This document shows, in pieces, positions 1 through 8,236 of a DNA stretch of 18,658 nt. Where the stretch lies: assembly GCA_011525065.1 (NCBI GenBank), contig WTIY01000157.1:1-18658 (forward strand), given 5' to 3'. The DNA is from Flavobacteriales bacterium (GTDB taxonomy: Bacteria; Bacteroidota; Bacteroidia; Flavobacteriales; Flavobacteriaceae). The notes below the pieces were generated by a model. That model was not told the DNA's origin and did not search any database. It was given only the letters and a program-made list of their open reading frames with translations. Both the position numbers and the translations under genes were made by a program. Each line of letters opens with the position of its first letter. Position 1 is the first letter of the stretch.

Positions 1-13
1 CACCAACTACCGT

Positions 14-3000
14 ATGAAAAATTACTTCAATCATTGGGGGATTTCAGTCATTTTAATTCTATTGTGGGCCCCATTACAGGCTCAAAAACCACCTAAAACC
101 TTAGTCTACGAAGCACAGCCAACACTAATCGTATTGCCTGAGGGTCAAAGTTTTAATCGCACCAATGTCTCTGTTATAGGGCAGGAGGTGTTAGGACTCA
201 ATCAGGACTCGAGCTTTGAATTAGATCGGCAAAATACGGACGAGCTGGGGTATACGCATGATGTTTATACCCAGCATTATCAGGGGATTCCAGTGGCTTT
301 TGCAAAGCTCAAAATCCATTCTTTTCAAGGGCAGGTCAAGTCTTTGACCAACACGACAGTTCCTATTGAAAACATTGAGCTAAGACCGGTTTTATCATCC
401 ACTTCTGCCTTTAATTCGGCTAAGGCTCACGTCAATGCCCAGACCTATCTTTGGGAAGACCAGGTGAGTAGTGAAATGATGGATTACAATATTCCACAGG
501 GGGACCTTGTAATCATGGCACCTTTAAAGGATATACTAATCGAACCAAGACTGGCTTATAAATTTGACATCTATGCTACTGAGCCATTGTATCGGGCCGA
601 TGTTTATGTCGATGCGACCAATGGTCGAGTTCTTTTTGAAAACAAAAAAATTCATCATGCCGACACTCCTGCCACAGGGACCAGTCTTTATAACGGGACC
701 GTATCTTTTACAGCAGACAGTTTTTCTTCGGGCTATCGCTTGCGTCAAACCACTGATGGGAATGGGATTGAGACCTATGACATGAACAGTAGTACCCAAT
801 ATCAAAATGCCACTGATGTAGTGAGCGCCACCACGACTTTTGGTGGTAGCACGGATATTGGGGTTCAGGCTCATTGGGGCGCTGAGCAGACCCACAAGTA
901 TTTTTTACAAAACCACAATCGGAATTCTTACACAGGTACTGGAACAGTCATCCGATCTTATGTGAGCTATGGTAATAATTATGTCAACGCTTTTTGGAAT
1001 GGGTCTGTCATGACCTATGGAGACGGTGACGGCAATAATTACGGTCCTTTGGTTTCTCTGGATATCGTGGGTCACGAAATTACCCATGGGGTCACCGAAT
1101 ATGCCGCAAACTTGGTTTACAGTTATGAATCCGGCGCGCTGAACGAGTCTTTTTCTGACATTTTTGGCGAAGCCATAGAAAACTTTGGCGCAGGAACGAA
1201 TGATTGGCTTATGGGTGATCAAATCGGTGCTGGCGGAAGCGGAGGCGCTTTGCGATCCATGAGTAATCCCAATCAATTTGGCGACCCGGACACTTACCTA
1301 GGGACTAATTGGTATACAGGTTCTGGCGACAATGGTGGGGTGCATTATAATTCTGGGGTTCAAAATTATTGGTTTTATTTATTGACCGTGGGCGGAACTG
1401 GGACCAATGATTTCGGTGATCCATTTGATGTCACGGGCATTGGAATGGAAAAAGCTGCTGCCATTTCATACAGGAACTTAACGGTTTATCTTGGGGTGAA
1501 TTCTCAGTACACTGATGCCCGAGATGGTGCCATCCAATCAGCGATTGATTTATATGGAGAAAACAGTGCTGAGGTCGCATCGGTTATTGCCGCCTGGGCA
1601 GCCGTCGGTCTGCCACTGCCTGCACCACCGGTGTGCCAACCTAACCCAATAGAGCTGAGCATAACTTTTGACAATTATCCCGAGGAAACTTCTTGGAGGC
1701 TTACCGATGCAGATGGAAATACCATTACATCTGCGGCGTATTCCACTGCCAATCCCGACGGATCCACAGTCAATGTGACTTTTCCTACTTTGACTGAAGG
1801 GACCTATTTCTTTACCATATCAGACAGTTATGGTGATGGAATCTGTTGTGCCTATGGTAGTGGGTCATACAGCCTGTCCAGTCCGAATGGGGTCTTTAAG
1901 ACCGGGGGTTCATTTGGCAGTTCTGAAACAACAGAAATGTGTATTGTCCCAGAAGTGGATACCACCCCGCCCGTAATTACCTTGTTGGGAGACAATCCAA
2001 TGACGCTTTATGTGGATCAGACTTTTGACGATCCAGGGGCAACGGCCGTAGATAATGTCGACGGGGACATCAGTGGCGCCATTGTAGTTACAGGTTCTGT
2101 CAATACGGCGACGGCCGGGACATATCCCTTGCTTTACGATGTGGCTGATGCGGCTGGGAATCAAGCGGATACCCAAACCCGAACGGTTAATGTTTTAGAA
2201 GACACCACAGCTCCGTCAGTACCTTTGAACCTTTCAGCTTCGGGGATTACCACGACAAGTTTTACTTTGAGCTGGGAGCCGTCAAATGACAATGTCGGGG
2301 TTACTGATTATGAAGTTTTTATTGACGGCATTAGTCAAGGAACTCAGCCTGGGACCAGTGCTTTGATTGGAGGACTCAACCCATCAACCGCCTACTCGGC
2401 AACGGTTCGTGCTTTGGATGCTGCAGGGAATGCTTCGGGGCTTTCTAATGCTCTGACGGTTACTACGGCTACCCCGCCGGATACCATTGCACCAACAGTT
2501 CCTGATGGACTTATCGCCAGCAATATTGGCGAAACCGCGTTTGATTTGTCATGGAATTCTGCTACAGATAACGTAGGGGTGAGTGGCTACGAGATTTTTC
2601 AGGACGGAAGTTCTATTGGCACTTTGGCCGCCACCAGTCAAAATATTTCGGGCTTGAGCCCAGACACTTCATACAGCTATACTGTTCGAGCTTACGACGC
2701 AGCCGGTAATTTTAGCGCGCAGAGTGCTCCACTGAGTGTGACTACCTTGGCCCCTCCTCCAGATACTGAGGCACCGAGTGTTCCTAATAACTTAATCGCA
2801 TCTGATGTGACGCATGTTTCGTTCCGCGTGGATTGGGATCCCTCTGGCGACAATGTTGGGGTAACTGGATACAATATTGTGCTGGACGGACAATTCGTAG
2901 GCACCACGACCAGCACAAATTATCTGTTTGAAAATAGAGCCTCGAGTACGACTTATGGCGTCCAAGTTTCGGCTTTTGATGCCGCAGGCAATACTTCTGC

Positions 3001-5593
3001 GCTGAGCAACACCTTAAGCGTCACCACTCAGGATCCCCCTGATACGGAGGCCCCTTCTGTACCGACAGAATTGACCGTAGGTGGCGCGACCGAAACCACG
3101 CTCGACGTGAGTTGGAACATCTCAACGGACAATGTGGGTGTGACTGGATATGAGTTATTTCAAGATGGACAATCTCAAGGGACGTACACATCAAATTTTG
3201 CCACGGTAACCGGATTAAATCCGGGCACAGTTTACAGCTATCAAGTGCGTGCTTTTGATGCGGCTGGAAATCAATCTGCTTTGAGTGCCGCAGTTACAGG
3301 AAGAACCTTAGAACCAGCGCCGACCTGTGATGACGGCATCCAGAACGGCAATGAAACCGGAGTCGATTGTGGAGGACCTGATTGTGCGCCTTGTGCCACC
3401 ACAGTGACCTTACACGAGGGTTATTTTGAGTCTGGCTGGGATGGCTGGATCGATGGAGGTAGCGATTGTAGTCGCTATACCGGAGGGACTTATGCTTTTG
3501 AGGGCAATGCCGCCATCAACATACAGGACAATTCAGGGAGCGCTTCCTCGATGAGGCTCCTGGGCTTGGATTTAAGCCCCTATGAAAGCGTGGTGATTTC
3601 CTTTCACTTTTACGCCAGAAGTATGGAGTTTGGTGAAGACTTCTTCTTACAGTATTACAATGGCTCAGCCTACACGACCATTGGTCAATGGCGAAGTGGA
3701 TTTGAATTTAATGGAAATGGTTTTTACAGCGATGAACTTACCATTAATGCTTCAGACTATAATTTTTCGAGCAACTCAGGTTTCAGATTCTATTGTGATG
3801 CTTCGGGAAATGCTGATGATATTTATATCGATGCAGTGGTCATTGTCGGGGACATAGGGGGGCCAGATACGGTACCTCCTGTAATTACCTTAAATGGAGA
3901 CAACCCCATGACTTTGACCGTTGGGGATACTTTTAGTGAACCAGGATATACGGCTACAGATAATATCGATGGAAACATTACCGCAAATGTCGATGTTACA
4001 GGATCGGTGGATACTTCTGTCCCAGGCACCTACACGGTGAATTATTCTGTGACCGATTCAGCCGGTAATACTGCGAGTGTAGATCGTGTAGTTGTGGTTA
4101 ATCCAGATACAGCGCCACCGGTGATCACTTTGAATGGTGAGAACCCTATGACGGTTTATGTAGGCCAAAGTTATTCAGATCCAGGGGCTACAGCCTTTGA
4201 CAATGTGGATGGAGACTTGACCAGTCAAATCCAGACGACTGGAACGGTCGACACCTCAATTGTGGGGACTTATGTTGTGACCTATACGGTCAGTGATGCT
4301 GCTGGAAATTCAGCTTCTGCAACCCGCACCGTAAATGTCGTGACAGACACTGTCGCGCCGGTGATCACCTTAAATGGTGAGAACCCCATGGACATTAACT
4401 TGGGCGGTACTTATGTCGAGCCCGGGGCGACCGCAGTGGACAATTTAGATGGCGATTTAACTGCCCAAATCGAAATTACTGGTGAGGTTAATACCGCTGT
4501 TGCTGGTCCCTATGTTGTGAGTTACTCAGTGACTGACTCCTCAGGAAACACAGCGTCTGTAGACCGTCGTGTTAATGTCATTGCTGATACCTCTCCTCCA
4601 GTAATAACTTTACTCGGCGAGAATCCAATGGCGTTGACTCAAGGGGATCCTTATGTTGAACCTGGGTACACAGCAACAGATAATGTCGATGGAGATTTGA
4701 CAGGGAGCGTTGTGGTTTCAGGGACCGTAAATACAGCCGTTGTAGGGACTTATACCTTGACTTACTCGGTTAGCGATAGCTCAAACAATGCGAGTTCTGA
4801 AACACGGACCGTTAATGTTAATGAACCCAGCAATAGCGTTATTGTTCATCAGGAGTGCTTTGAAAACGGCTGGGGGGATTGGATTGATGGCGGAAGCGAC
4901 TGTCAGTATTACACAGGGTCTTGGAGTCCTGAGCCGACCGCTTCAATTAGAATTAGGGATAACTCTGGCGTACGTTCTTCGACAACATTAAACGGGGTTG
5001 ACCTTTCGGCGCACACTACCTTTAACATCCGATTCTTGTTTGTCGGGGTTGGTATGGAAAATGGTGAAGACTTTTGGCTGAGAATTCAAGATGGAAGTGG
5101 GTCGTGGAACACCTATGTAGTCTATGTTGCAGGCAGCGATTTTAGTAATGGTACGATTTACGAGGCTACCGTAACCTTTAATACGGCAGACTTCAACAAT
5201 CCAAATAATCTATCGTTCCGCTTCCAAAACGATGCTTCCAACAATAACGACCAGATTTATATCGACTGTGTTGTGATTACAGGAGATCCGTCTGCAAACT
5301 TGATTGATGGAATAGTGCCCATACAGTCGCGTGATCTCGGTCAATGGGCTAACAGCAGTGACATGGAAGAACTTTCAATAGCGCCTGTGCCGGCTAAGAC
5401 TTATATTGAGGTCCTTATCTCCGGAATGACGCTTAATACGCCTTATGTCATTTATTCTACCCTAGGCCAAAAGGTCCAGGAAGGGGTAATGTCAGAGGGA
5501 ATCATTGATGTGAACGCACTGCCTTCAGGGCTCTACCTCTTTGAGACCTATGACGATGAGGAGCGGGTGATTAAGTCCTTTGTGAAGGAATAA
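14..5593 (+). CDS. Secreted modular M4 (thermolysin-like) metalloprotease with FN3/Ig-like repeats and T9SS sorting domain
   Basis: This 1859-residue zinc endopeptidase is predicted to be secreted through the type IX system to degrade extracellular protein. A signal peptide (about 1-23, ending LQAQ) is followed by an FTP-type inhibitory propeptide with the motif DELGYTH...YQGIPV. The M4 catalytic domain spans about 220-540. Its zinc site is complete: H354-E355-x-x-H358, third ligand E378 with D382 (ExxxD), and active-site H444 in VHYNSGVQN. Next come a disulfide-type beta domain (about 545-645, SYGDGICCAYG), one DUF5011 Ig-like repeat (649-729), four FN3 domains (730-1104), a Cys-rich linker (C1105, C1119, C1124, C1127) and a 147-residue beta module (1134-1280). 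Four more DUF5011 repeats (1285-1604), a second 147-residue module (1612-1758) and a C-terminal sorting domain (about 1789-1859, LPSGLYLFE) complete it. The M4 core alone would be about 550 residues, so two thirds is accessory. Only 13 bases lie upstream, so its promoter is not visible. Confidence 0.97.
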   Translation: MKNYFNHWGISVILILLWAPLQAQKPPKTLVYEAQPTLIVLPEGQSFNRTNVSVIGQEVLGLNQDSSFELDRQNTDELGYTHDVYTQHYQGIPVAFAKLKIHSFQGQVKSLTNTTVPIENIELRPVLSSTSAFNSAKAHVNAQTYLWEDQVSSEMMDYNIPQGDLVIMAPLKDILIEPRLAYKFDIYATEPLYRADVYVDATNGRVLFENKKIHHADTPATGTSLYNGTVSFTADSFSSGYRLRQTTDGNGIETYDMNSSTQYQNATDVVSATTTFGGSTDIGVQAHWGAEQTHKYFLQNHNRNSYTGTGTVIRSYVSYGNNYVNAFWNGSVMTYGDGDGNNYGPLVSLDIVGHEITHGVTEYAANLVYSYESGALNESFSDIFGEAIENFGAGTNDWLMGDQIGAGGSGGALRSMSNPNQFGDPDTYLGTNWYTGSGDNGGVHYNSGVQNYWFYLLTVGGTGTNDFGDPFDVTGIGMEKAAAISYRNLTVYLGVNSQYTDARDGAIQSAIDLYGENSAEVASVIAAWAAVGLPLPAPPVCQPNPIELSITFDNYPEETSWRLTDADGNTITSAAYSTANPDGSTVNVTFPTLTEGTYFFTISDSYGDGICCAYGSGSYSLSSPNGVFKTGGSFGSSETTEMCIVPEVDTTPPVITLLGDNPMTLYVDQTFDDPGATAVDNVDGDISGAIVVTGSVNTATAGTYPLLYDVADAAGNQADTQTRTVNVLEDTTAPSVPLNLSASGITTTSFTLSWEPSNDNVGVTDYEVFIDGISQGTQPGTSALIGGLNPSTAYSATVRALDAAGNASGLSNALTVTTATPPDTIAPTVPDGLIASNIGETAFDLSWNSATDNVGVSGYEIFQDGSSIGTLAATSQNISGLSPDTSYSYTVRAYDAAGNFSAQSAPLSVTTLAPPPDTEAPSVPNNLIASDVTHVSFRVDWDPSGDNVGVTGYNIVLDGQFVGTTTSTNYLFENRASSTTYGVQVSAFDAAGNTSALSNTLSVTTQDPPDTEAPSVPTELTVGGATETTLDVSWNISTDNVGVTGYELFQDGQSQGTYTSNFATVTGLNPGTVYSYQVRAFDAAGNQSALSAAVTGRTLEPAPTCDDGIQNGNETGVDCGGPDCAPCATTVTLHEGYFESGWDGWIDGGSDCSRYTGGTYAFEGNAAINIQDNSGSASSMRLLGLDLSPYESVVISFHFYARSMEFGEDFFLQYYNGSAYTTIGQWRSGFEFNGNGFYSDELTINASDYNFSSNSGFRFYCDASGNADDIYIDAVVIVGDIGGPDTVPPVITLNGDNPMTLTVGDTFSEPGYTATDNIDGNITANVDVTGSVDTSVPGTYTVNYSVTDSAGNTASVDRVVVVNPDTAPPVITLNGENPMTVYVGQSYSDPGATAFDNVDGDLTSQIQTTGTVDTSIVGTYVVTYTVSDAAGNSASATRTVNVVTDTVAPVITLNGENPMDINLGGTYVEPGATAVDNLDGDLTAQIEITGEVNTAVAGPYVVSYSVTDSSGNTASVDRRVNVIADTSPPVITLLGENPMALTQGDPYVEPGYTATDNVDGDLTGSVVVSGTVNTAVVGTYTLTYSVSDSSNNASSETRTVNVNEPSNSVIVHQECFENGWGDWIDGGSDCQYYTGSWSPEPTASIRIRDNSGVRSSTTLNGVDLSAHTTFNIRFLFVGVGMENGEDFWLRIQDGSGSWNTYVVYVAGSDFSNGTIYEATVTFNTADFNNPNNLSFRFQNDASNNNDQIYIDCVVITGDPSANLIDGIVPIQSRDLGQWANSSDMEELSIAPVPAKTYIEVLISGMTLNTPYVIYSTLGQKVQEGVMSEGIIDVNALPSGLYLFETYDDEERVIKSFVKE
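2201..3325 (+). repeat. Four tandem fibronectin type III repeats inside the protease gene
   Basis: Four consecutive FN3 units begin at residues 730, 823, 917 and 1010 of the protease, a period of 93-94 residues (about 280 bp). Each starts with a D-T-x-A-P-(S/T)-V-P motif and carries a W at the B-strand, a DNVGV(T/S)xY segment and a conserved R/V-A-x-D-A-A-G-N near the end. The copies are clearly related as protein but have drifted in DNA, so the expansion is not recent. Such repeats usually act as spacers or substrate-binding arms in secreted enzymes; that role here is inferred. Confidence 0.88.
3866..4825 (+). repeat. Four tandem 240-bp DUF5011 (Ig-like) repeats inside the protease gene
   Basis: Four Ig-like units begin at residues 1285, 1365, 1445 and 1525, a constant period of 80 residues (240 bp). 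Each opens with D-T-x-(P/A)-P-V-I-T-L-x-G-(D/E)-N-P-M and continues with (E/D)PG(Y/A)TAxDNxDG(N/D)(I/L)T, then G-(T/P)-Y-x-(V/L)-x-Y-x-V-(T/S)-D and a final V-x-V. A fifth, more divergent copy lies apart at residues 649-729 (nt 1958-2200), before the FN3 array. The constant spacing suggests unit duplication in this gene followed by divergence. Confidence 0.88.
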
Positions 5594-5623
5594 ATAAAGC
5601 AACAGAGAGATTAGACCATCCAT

Positions 5624-5657
5624 TAAAAAAAGCGGACTACTTAAGTCCGCTTTTTTT
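5624..5657. terminator. Bidirectional intrinsic terminator between convergent genes
   Basis: A perfect 8-bp stem, AGCGGACT (5631-5638) and AGTCCGCT (5644-5651), has a 5-base loop. It is flanked by A7 on the left and T-rich sequence on the right, so a U-tract follows the hairpin on either strand. It lies 30 bp after the protease stop codon and 21 bp beyond the stop of the convergent serine hydrolase gene, and fits termination of both transcripts. Confidence 0.88.
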
Positions 5658-5678
5658 ATTGAATCAGTGTTGCCTCAG

Positions 5679-6836
5679 CTAAAGTCCCGCTTGCTCGAGG
5701 ATCGAATACCCTTCTTCAATGTAAATAGGAATGTCCTCAGTAAACTGTACACTTTGATGATGAGGGGCCTTAAGATGACCCAAACGAATGATCATGACAT
5801 TGTCTTTAGGATTGACGATGACGTATTGCCCTAAATGTCCTTTCATCATAAAAAAGTCACGACCTTGATGGTGGTGCATCCACCAACCATAACCGTATTG
5901 GGGGGATTCCTCAAAACGTGGCGTGATGCTTTTGGCAACAAAAGCACTGTCCAAAATTTGTTGACCAAACCAATTGCCGTGATCCTTATAGAGTTTGCCA
6001 AATCGCGCAAAATCCAGAGCATTGGAGGCCAAACAACAATAGGCTTTTTCAATGCCAGAGGCCTCTGAATCAAGTTGCCAATACGCCTGGTGTTCTGCGC
6101 CCAGTGGCTGCCAAAACGTTTCGCTGAGTTGCTCAGTTAAGGTTTTTCCATTGGCTTTTTCTAATACCATTCCAAGGAGCTGGGTGTCGCCACTGGCGTA
6201 TTTGAATTTTTGACCAGGCGTGTCCACGACTTTCAAATTGAGAATCACATCGCGGAGGCGATCGTCAAAATAGGCGCGAGTGGTAATAGAAAGCGGAGAG
6301 TAATAGTGTTCGTCCCAGTTGGTTCCGGAAGACATGGACGAAAGGTCCCCTACGGTCATTTTTGCAGCTAGTCCCTCTGAGAATTCGGGAAAGAAGTCTC
6401 CCACGGGCTGGTCCAAGCTCTCTATAGTACCGTTCATGATGGACTTACCTAATAGCCCCGAGACCATACTCTTAACCATGGAGAAAGAATTGGTGTTCGA
6501 ACGGTCAGAATACCCTTGGTAGTATTGCTCATAAAATACACTGTCGTTTTTGATCACCACATAGGCAATGGTTCCAAGGTCCTGGTGTGTTTTAATCAGG
6601 CGCTCGGAAGCCTCACTGGTGTTGTAAAGGGAGTGTTTTGGCCAAGAATATGTCGAGTCGCCGATCTTTACTGTCCGATTGTCGAACTCATGGTAATCGT
6701 CTAAAAAAGCAGTGGTATGCCCTTTGAGATAAATGGTGCGTACGGCTTTAAGTAAGTAATCCGTATTGGTTGCATAGGCCAATAAAACGAGGCCTCCGAT
6801 CAGGGCGATTGAGTAGATGATTATTTTTCTTAGCAT
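5679..6836 (-). CDS. Serine hydrolase, class C beta-lactamase / penicillin-binding protein fold
   Basis: A 385-residue protein of the beta-lactamase-related serine hydrolase family (Pfam Beta-lactamase). The N-terminus has one hydrophobic segment (about 4-22), probably an uncleaved anchor or signal peptide, placing the enzyme in the periplasm. The catalytic motifs are S119-M-V-K122 (SxxK), Y213-A-S215 (the YxN-like motif) and a late H-L-G in KGHLGQY corresponding to the KTG box. Substrate cannot be told from sequence: the family includes esterases, D-amino acid peptidases and peptidoglycan hydrolases, and few members are true beta-lactamases. It is the last gene of a three-gene minus-strand operon, 12 bp after the EI24-like gene, and ends at the shared bidirectional terminator. 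The ATG start agrees with the position of the membrane segment. Confidence 0.9.
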   Translation of the reverse strand: MLRKIIIYSIALIGGLVLLAYATNTDYLLKAVRTIYLKGHTTAFLDDYHEFDNRTVKIGDSTYSWPKHSLYNTSEASERLIKTHQDLGTIAYVVIKNDSVFYEQYYQGYSDRSNTNSFSMVKSMVSGLLGKSIMNGTIESLDQPVGDFFPEFSEGLAAKMTVGDLSSMSSGTNWDEHYYSPLSITTRAYFDDRLRDVILNLKVVDTPGQKFKYASGDTQLLGMVLEKANGKTLTEQLSETFWQPLGAEHQAYWQLDSEASGIEKAYCCLASNALDFARFGKLYKDHGNWFGQQILDSAFVAKSITPRFEESPQYGYGWWMHHHQGRDFFMMKGHLGQYVIVNPKDNVMIIRLGHLKAPHHQSVQFTEDIPIYIEEGYSILEQAGL

Positions 6837-6848
6837 AGTGACAAAATT

Positions 6849-7613
6849 TTAATTCATTAGTCTGTTGGGGTTAGCCATGAGCTCTGTGTGCTTGAAAACG
6901 CTAATGGCCGCTGCACTAACTGAAAGGGGCAAAACGATAATTACCCCGACAAATGGAATTAGGGCCAATAAGTTAAAAAGAAATCCGTTGCCTATCGCCA
7001 GCCCGCGATATTGATTCAAGAAGCTTTTACTTTGACGGTAATTGAAGAAGGCCTCAAGACTGTAGTCTAGGTTACCTACCCCGACAAAATAGGCTTGTAT
7101 TAAGAGCAGCAAGGGGGCCGTAATCAAGCCAAAGGGCGGAATGACACTAAGCATAAGCAACAAGACCGTCAGGCAGAGTTCACGGATTAAGTTGCCCAGA
7201 TTTAAACGCAATCCGCGCCAAAGTAACGTCCAAAATTGATGGTCATTTTTGGGGTGTAATTCGGGGGCGTAGTGCATTCTGATGCGATCTGCAACCCCAC
7301 TCATAAATGGGGCGCTAAGGGCCAAAACCAAATACTTGGTCAGGATGAATCCCAAAAACAATACACCCAGCGAACTCAAAACACCACTGAGTTGTGCCAT
7401 AAAATCTGCACCGAATTCCCAAGGCCAGAATCCTTTAAAATAAGCCGTGACCAAAGACTTTATTTGCTTGGCCAAAAGGCCAATGACAAGGGTTACCGTT
7501 AGACTGATGCCAAGTGGAATGGCCATGTACTTGTAGAGCTCAAGAGATCGAATGAGCCTGAAGGCTTCACTGTAGGCGGCCAAACCGCGCCCAATGTCTT
7601 TTAATGGTCGCAT
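6849..7613 (-). CDS. EI24 / CysZ-like integral membrane protein
   Basis: A 254-residue polytopic membrane protein resembling the EI24 domain family, which includes bacterial CysZ. Long hydrophobic stretches lie at about 30-50, 68-105, 143-180 and 207-240. After the third stretch comes the VGNLDYSLEAF segment, similar to the conserved D-Y-x-L-E signature of EI24 proteins. CysZ of Proteobacteria mediates sulfate uptake, but no sulfur-assimilation gene is nearby, so transport of sulfate should not be assumed. The gene begins 4 bp after the stop of the upstream lipoprotein gene and lies 12 bp before the serine hydrolase, so translation of the three is probably linked. The membrane fold is well supported; the biochemical role is unknown. 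Confidence 0.83.
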   Translation of the reverse strand: MRPLKDIGRGLAAYSEAFRLIRSLELYKYMAIPLGISLTVTLVIGLLAKQIKSLVTAYFKGFWPWEFGADFMAQLSGVLSSLGVLFLGFILTKYLVLALSAPFMSGVADRIRMHYAPELHPKNDHQFWTLLWRGLRLNLGNLIRELCLTVLLLMLSVIPPFGLITAPLLLLIQAYFVGVGNLDYSLEAFFNYRQSKSFLNQYRGLAIGNGFLFNLLALIPFVGVIIVLPLSVSAAAISVFKHTELMANPNRLMN

Positions 7614-7617
7614 TGTT

Positions 7618-8151
7618 TTATAAGGTTTTGCGGTCTTTATTGACCCCTTGGTTGTCTAGGCGATCCTTTTCAACTTTTTCATTGATGTGTAAAACAAATT
7701 CTCGAATGCTCTGATGCAATTCCAAAAGTTTTTCTTCTACCACAACGGAATCTGGAGTAGACTTTTTGGTTTCCTGATTAAGTAAGTTGATTCGCGTGGA
7801 CACCACAAGCAGTCTAGAGGCGATAATGGGTGAATTTAACGACTCGGGCAGCGTCGTGGTTAATGAATCGATTCGAAGACGCAAATTGTTACTGCGATGT
7901 TTTAGATCTTCTATGGGGATGGTTACAAGGTTTTGAGAAATACGCTTAAAGTCCTTAAAAACCGGCCAATCGGTAATAAGATCCTGTGCCTCTACAGATA
8001 AAGCAGGGAAGTTGAAAGGCGTTTGTGCGTAAATTTCAACGCGCTCTTGGGTGCTTTTTTCTGCAGCAGTTTGGGCCACATCGTTACAACTCGACAGCCA
8101 CCCAAAACACAGCAAAGGCAAGATTAAGCCTCGATGGGTTAAGTCTAACAT
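7618..8151 (-). CDS. Small hypothetical lipoprotein, first gene of the operon
   Basis: I do not recognise this gene. From the ATG at 8151 it encodes 177 residues. The start gives a typical lipoprotein signal: a short N-region with R7, a hydrophobic core (LILPLLCFGW) and a lipobox L-S-S-C with the lipidated cysteine at residue 22. The open frame extends to 8262, but that would add an untypical N-terminus reaching into the divergent dehydrogenase gene. ATG 8169 (six residues longer) is a reasonable alternative. The mature part is mostly polar and probably helical, with a long C-terminal helix of alternating charged and hydrophobic residues (about 125-170) that could form a coiled coil. It has no visible catalytic motif. 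It heads the operon with the EI24-like protein and the serine hydrolase, so an envelope function shared with them is plausible but inferred. Confidence 0.72.
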   Translation of the reverse strand: MLDLTHRGLILPLLCFGWLSSCNDVAQTAAEKSTQERVEIYAQTPFNFPALSVEAQDLITDWPVFKDFKRISQNLVTIPIEDLKHRSNNLRLRIDSLTTTLPESLNSPIIASRLLVVSTRINLLNQETKKSTPDSVVVEEKLLELHQSIREFVLHINEKVEKDRLDNQGVNKDRKTL

Positions 8152-8213
8152 GAGGTAAAGATAAGACATTGACCGAGTGGAATGAAAAAAAACAAAAGTG
8201 CTCGTGAAATATG

Positions 8214-8221
8214 TATCTTTG
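8214..8221 (+). promoter_or_regulatory. Candidate Bacteroidetes -7 promoter box for the threonine dehydrogenase gene
   Basis: TATCTTTG matches the Bacteroidetes -7 consensus TAnnTTTG exactly and lies 15 bp before the ATG at 8237, implying a very short leader. No clear TTG at -33 is present at the usual spacing. The box lies downstream of the alternative GTG at 8198, which supports the ATG at 8237 as the true start. Confidence 0.45.
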
Positions 8222-8236
8222 ACTAAACTAACGACC

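Noticed and set aside
536..1276. Antisense open frames inside the protease gene, and similar ones inside katG and other genes
   Set aside because: They lie fully within well-supported genes on the other strand, have no recognisable domains or signals, and show biased composition typical of shadow frames.
3866..4825. Regular repeats as a possible CRISPR array or DNA satellite
   Set aside because: The 240-bp period is in frame, the DNA copies have diverged, and the translation gives clean DUF5011 Ig-like domains. There is no short constant repeat with unique spacers.
6849..7613. Naming the EI24-like gene cysZ (sulfate transporter)
   Set aside because: The fold resembles CysZ, but the operon has no sulfur-assimilation gene and key functional residues cannot be judged by eye.
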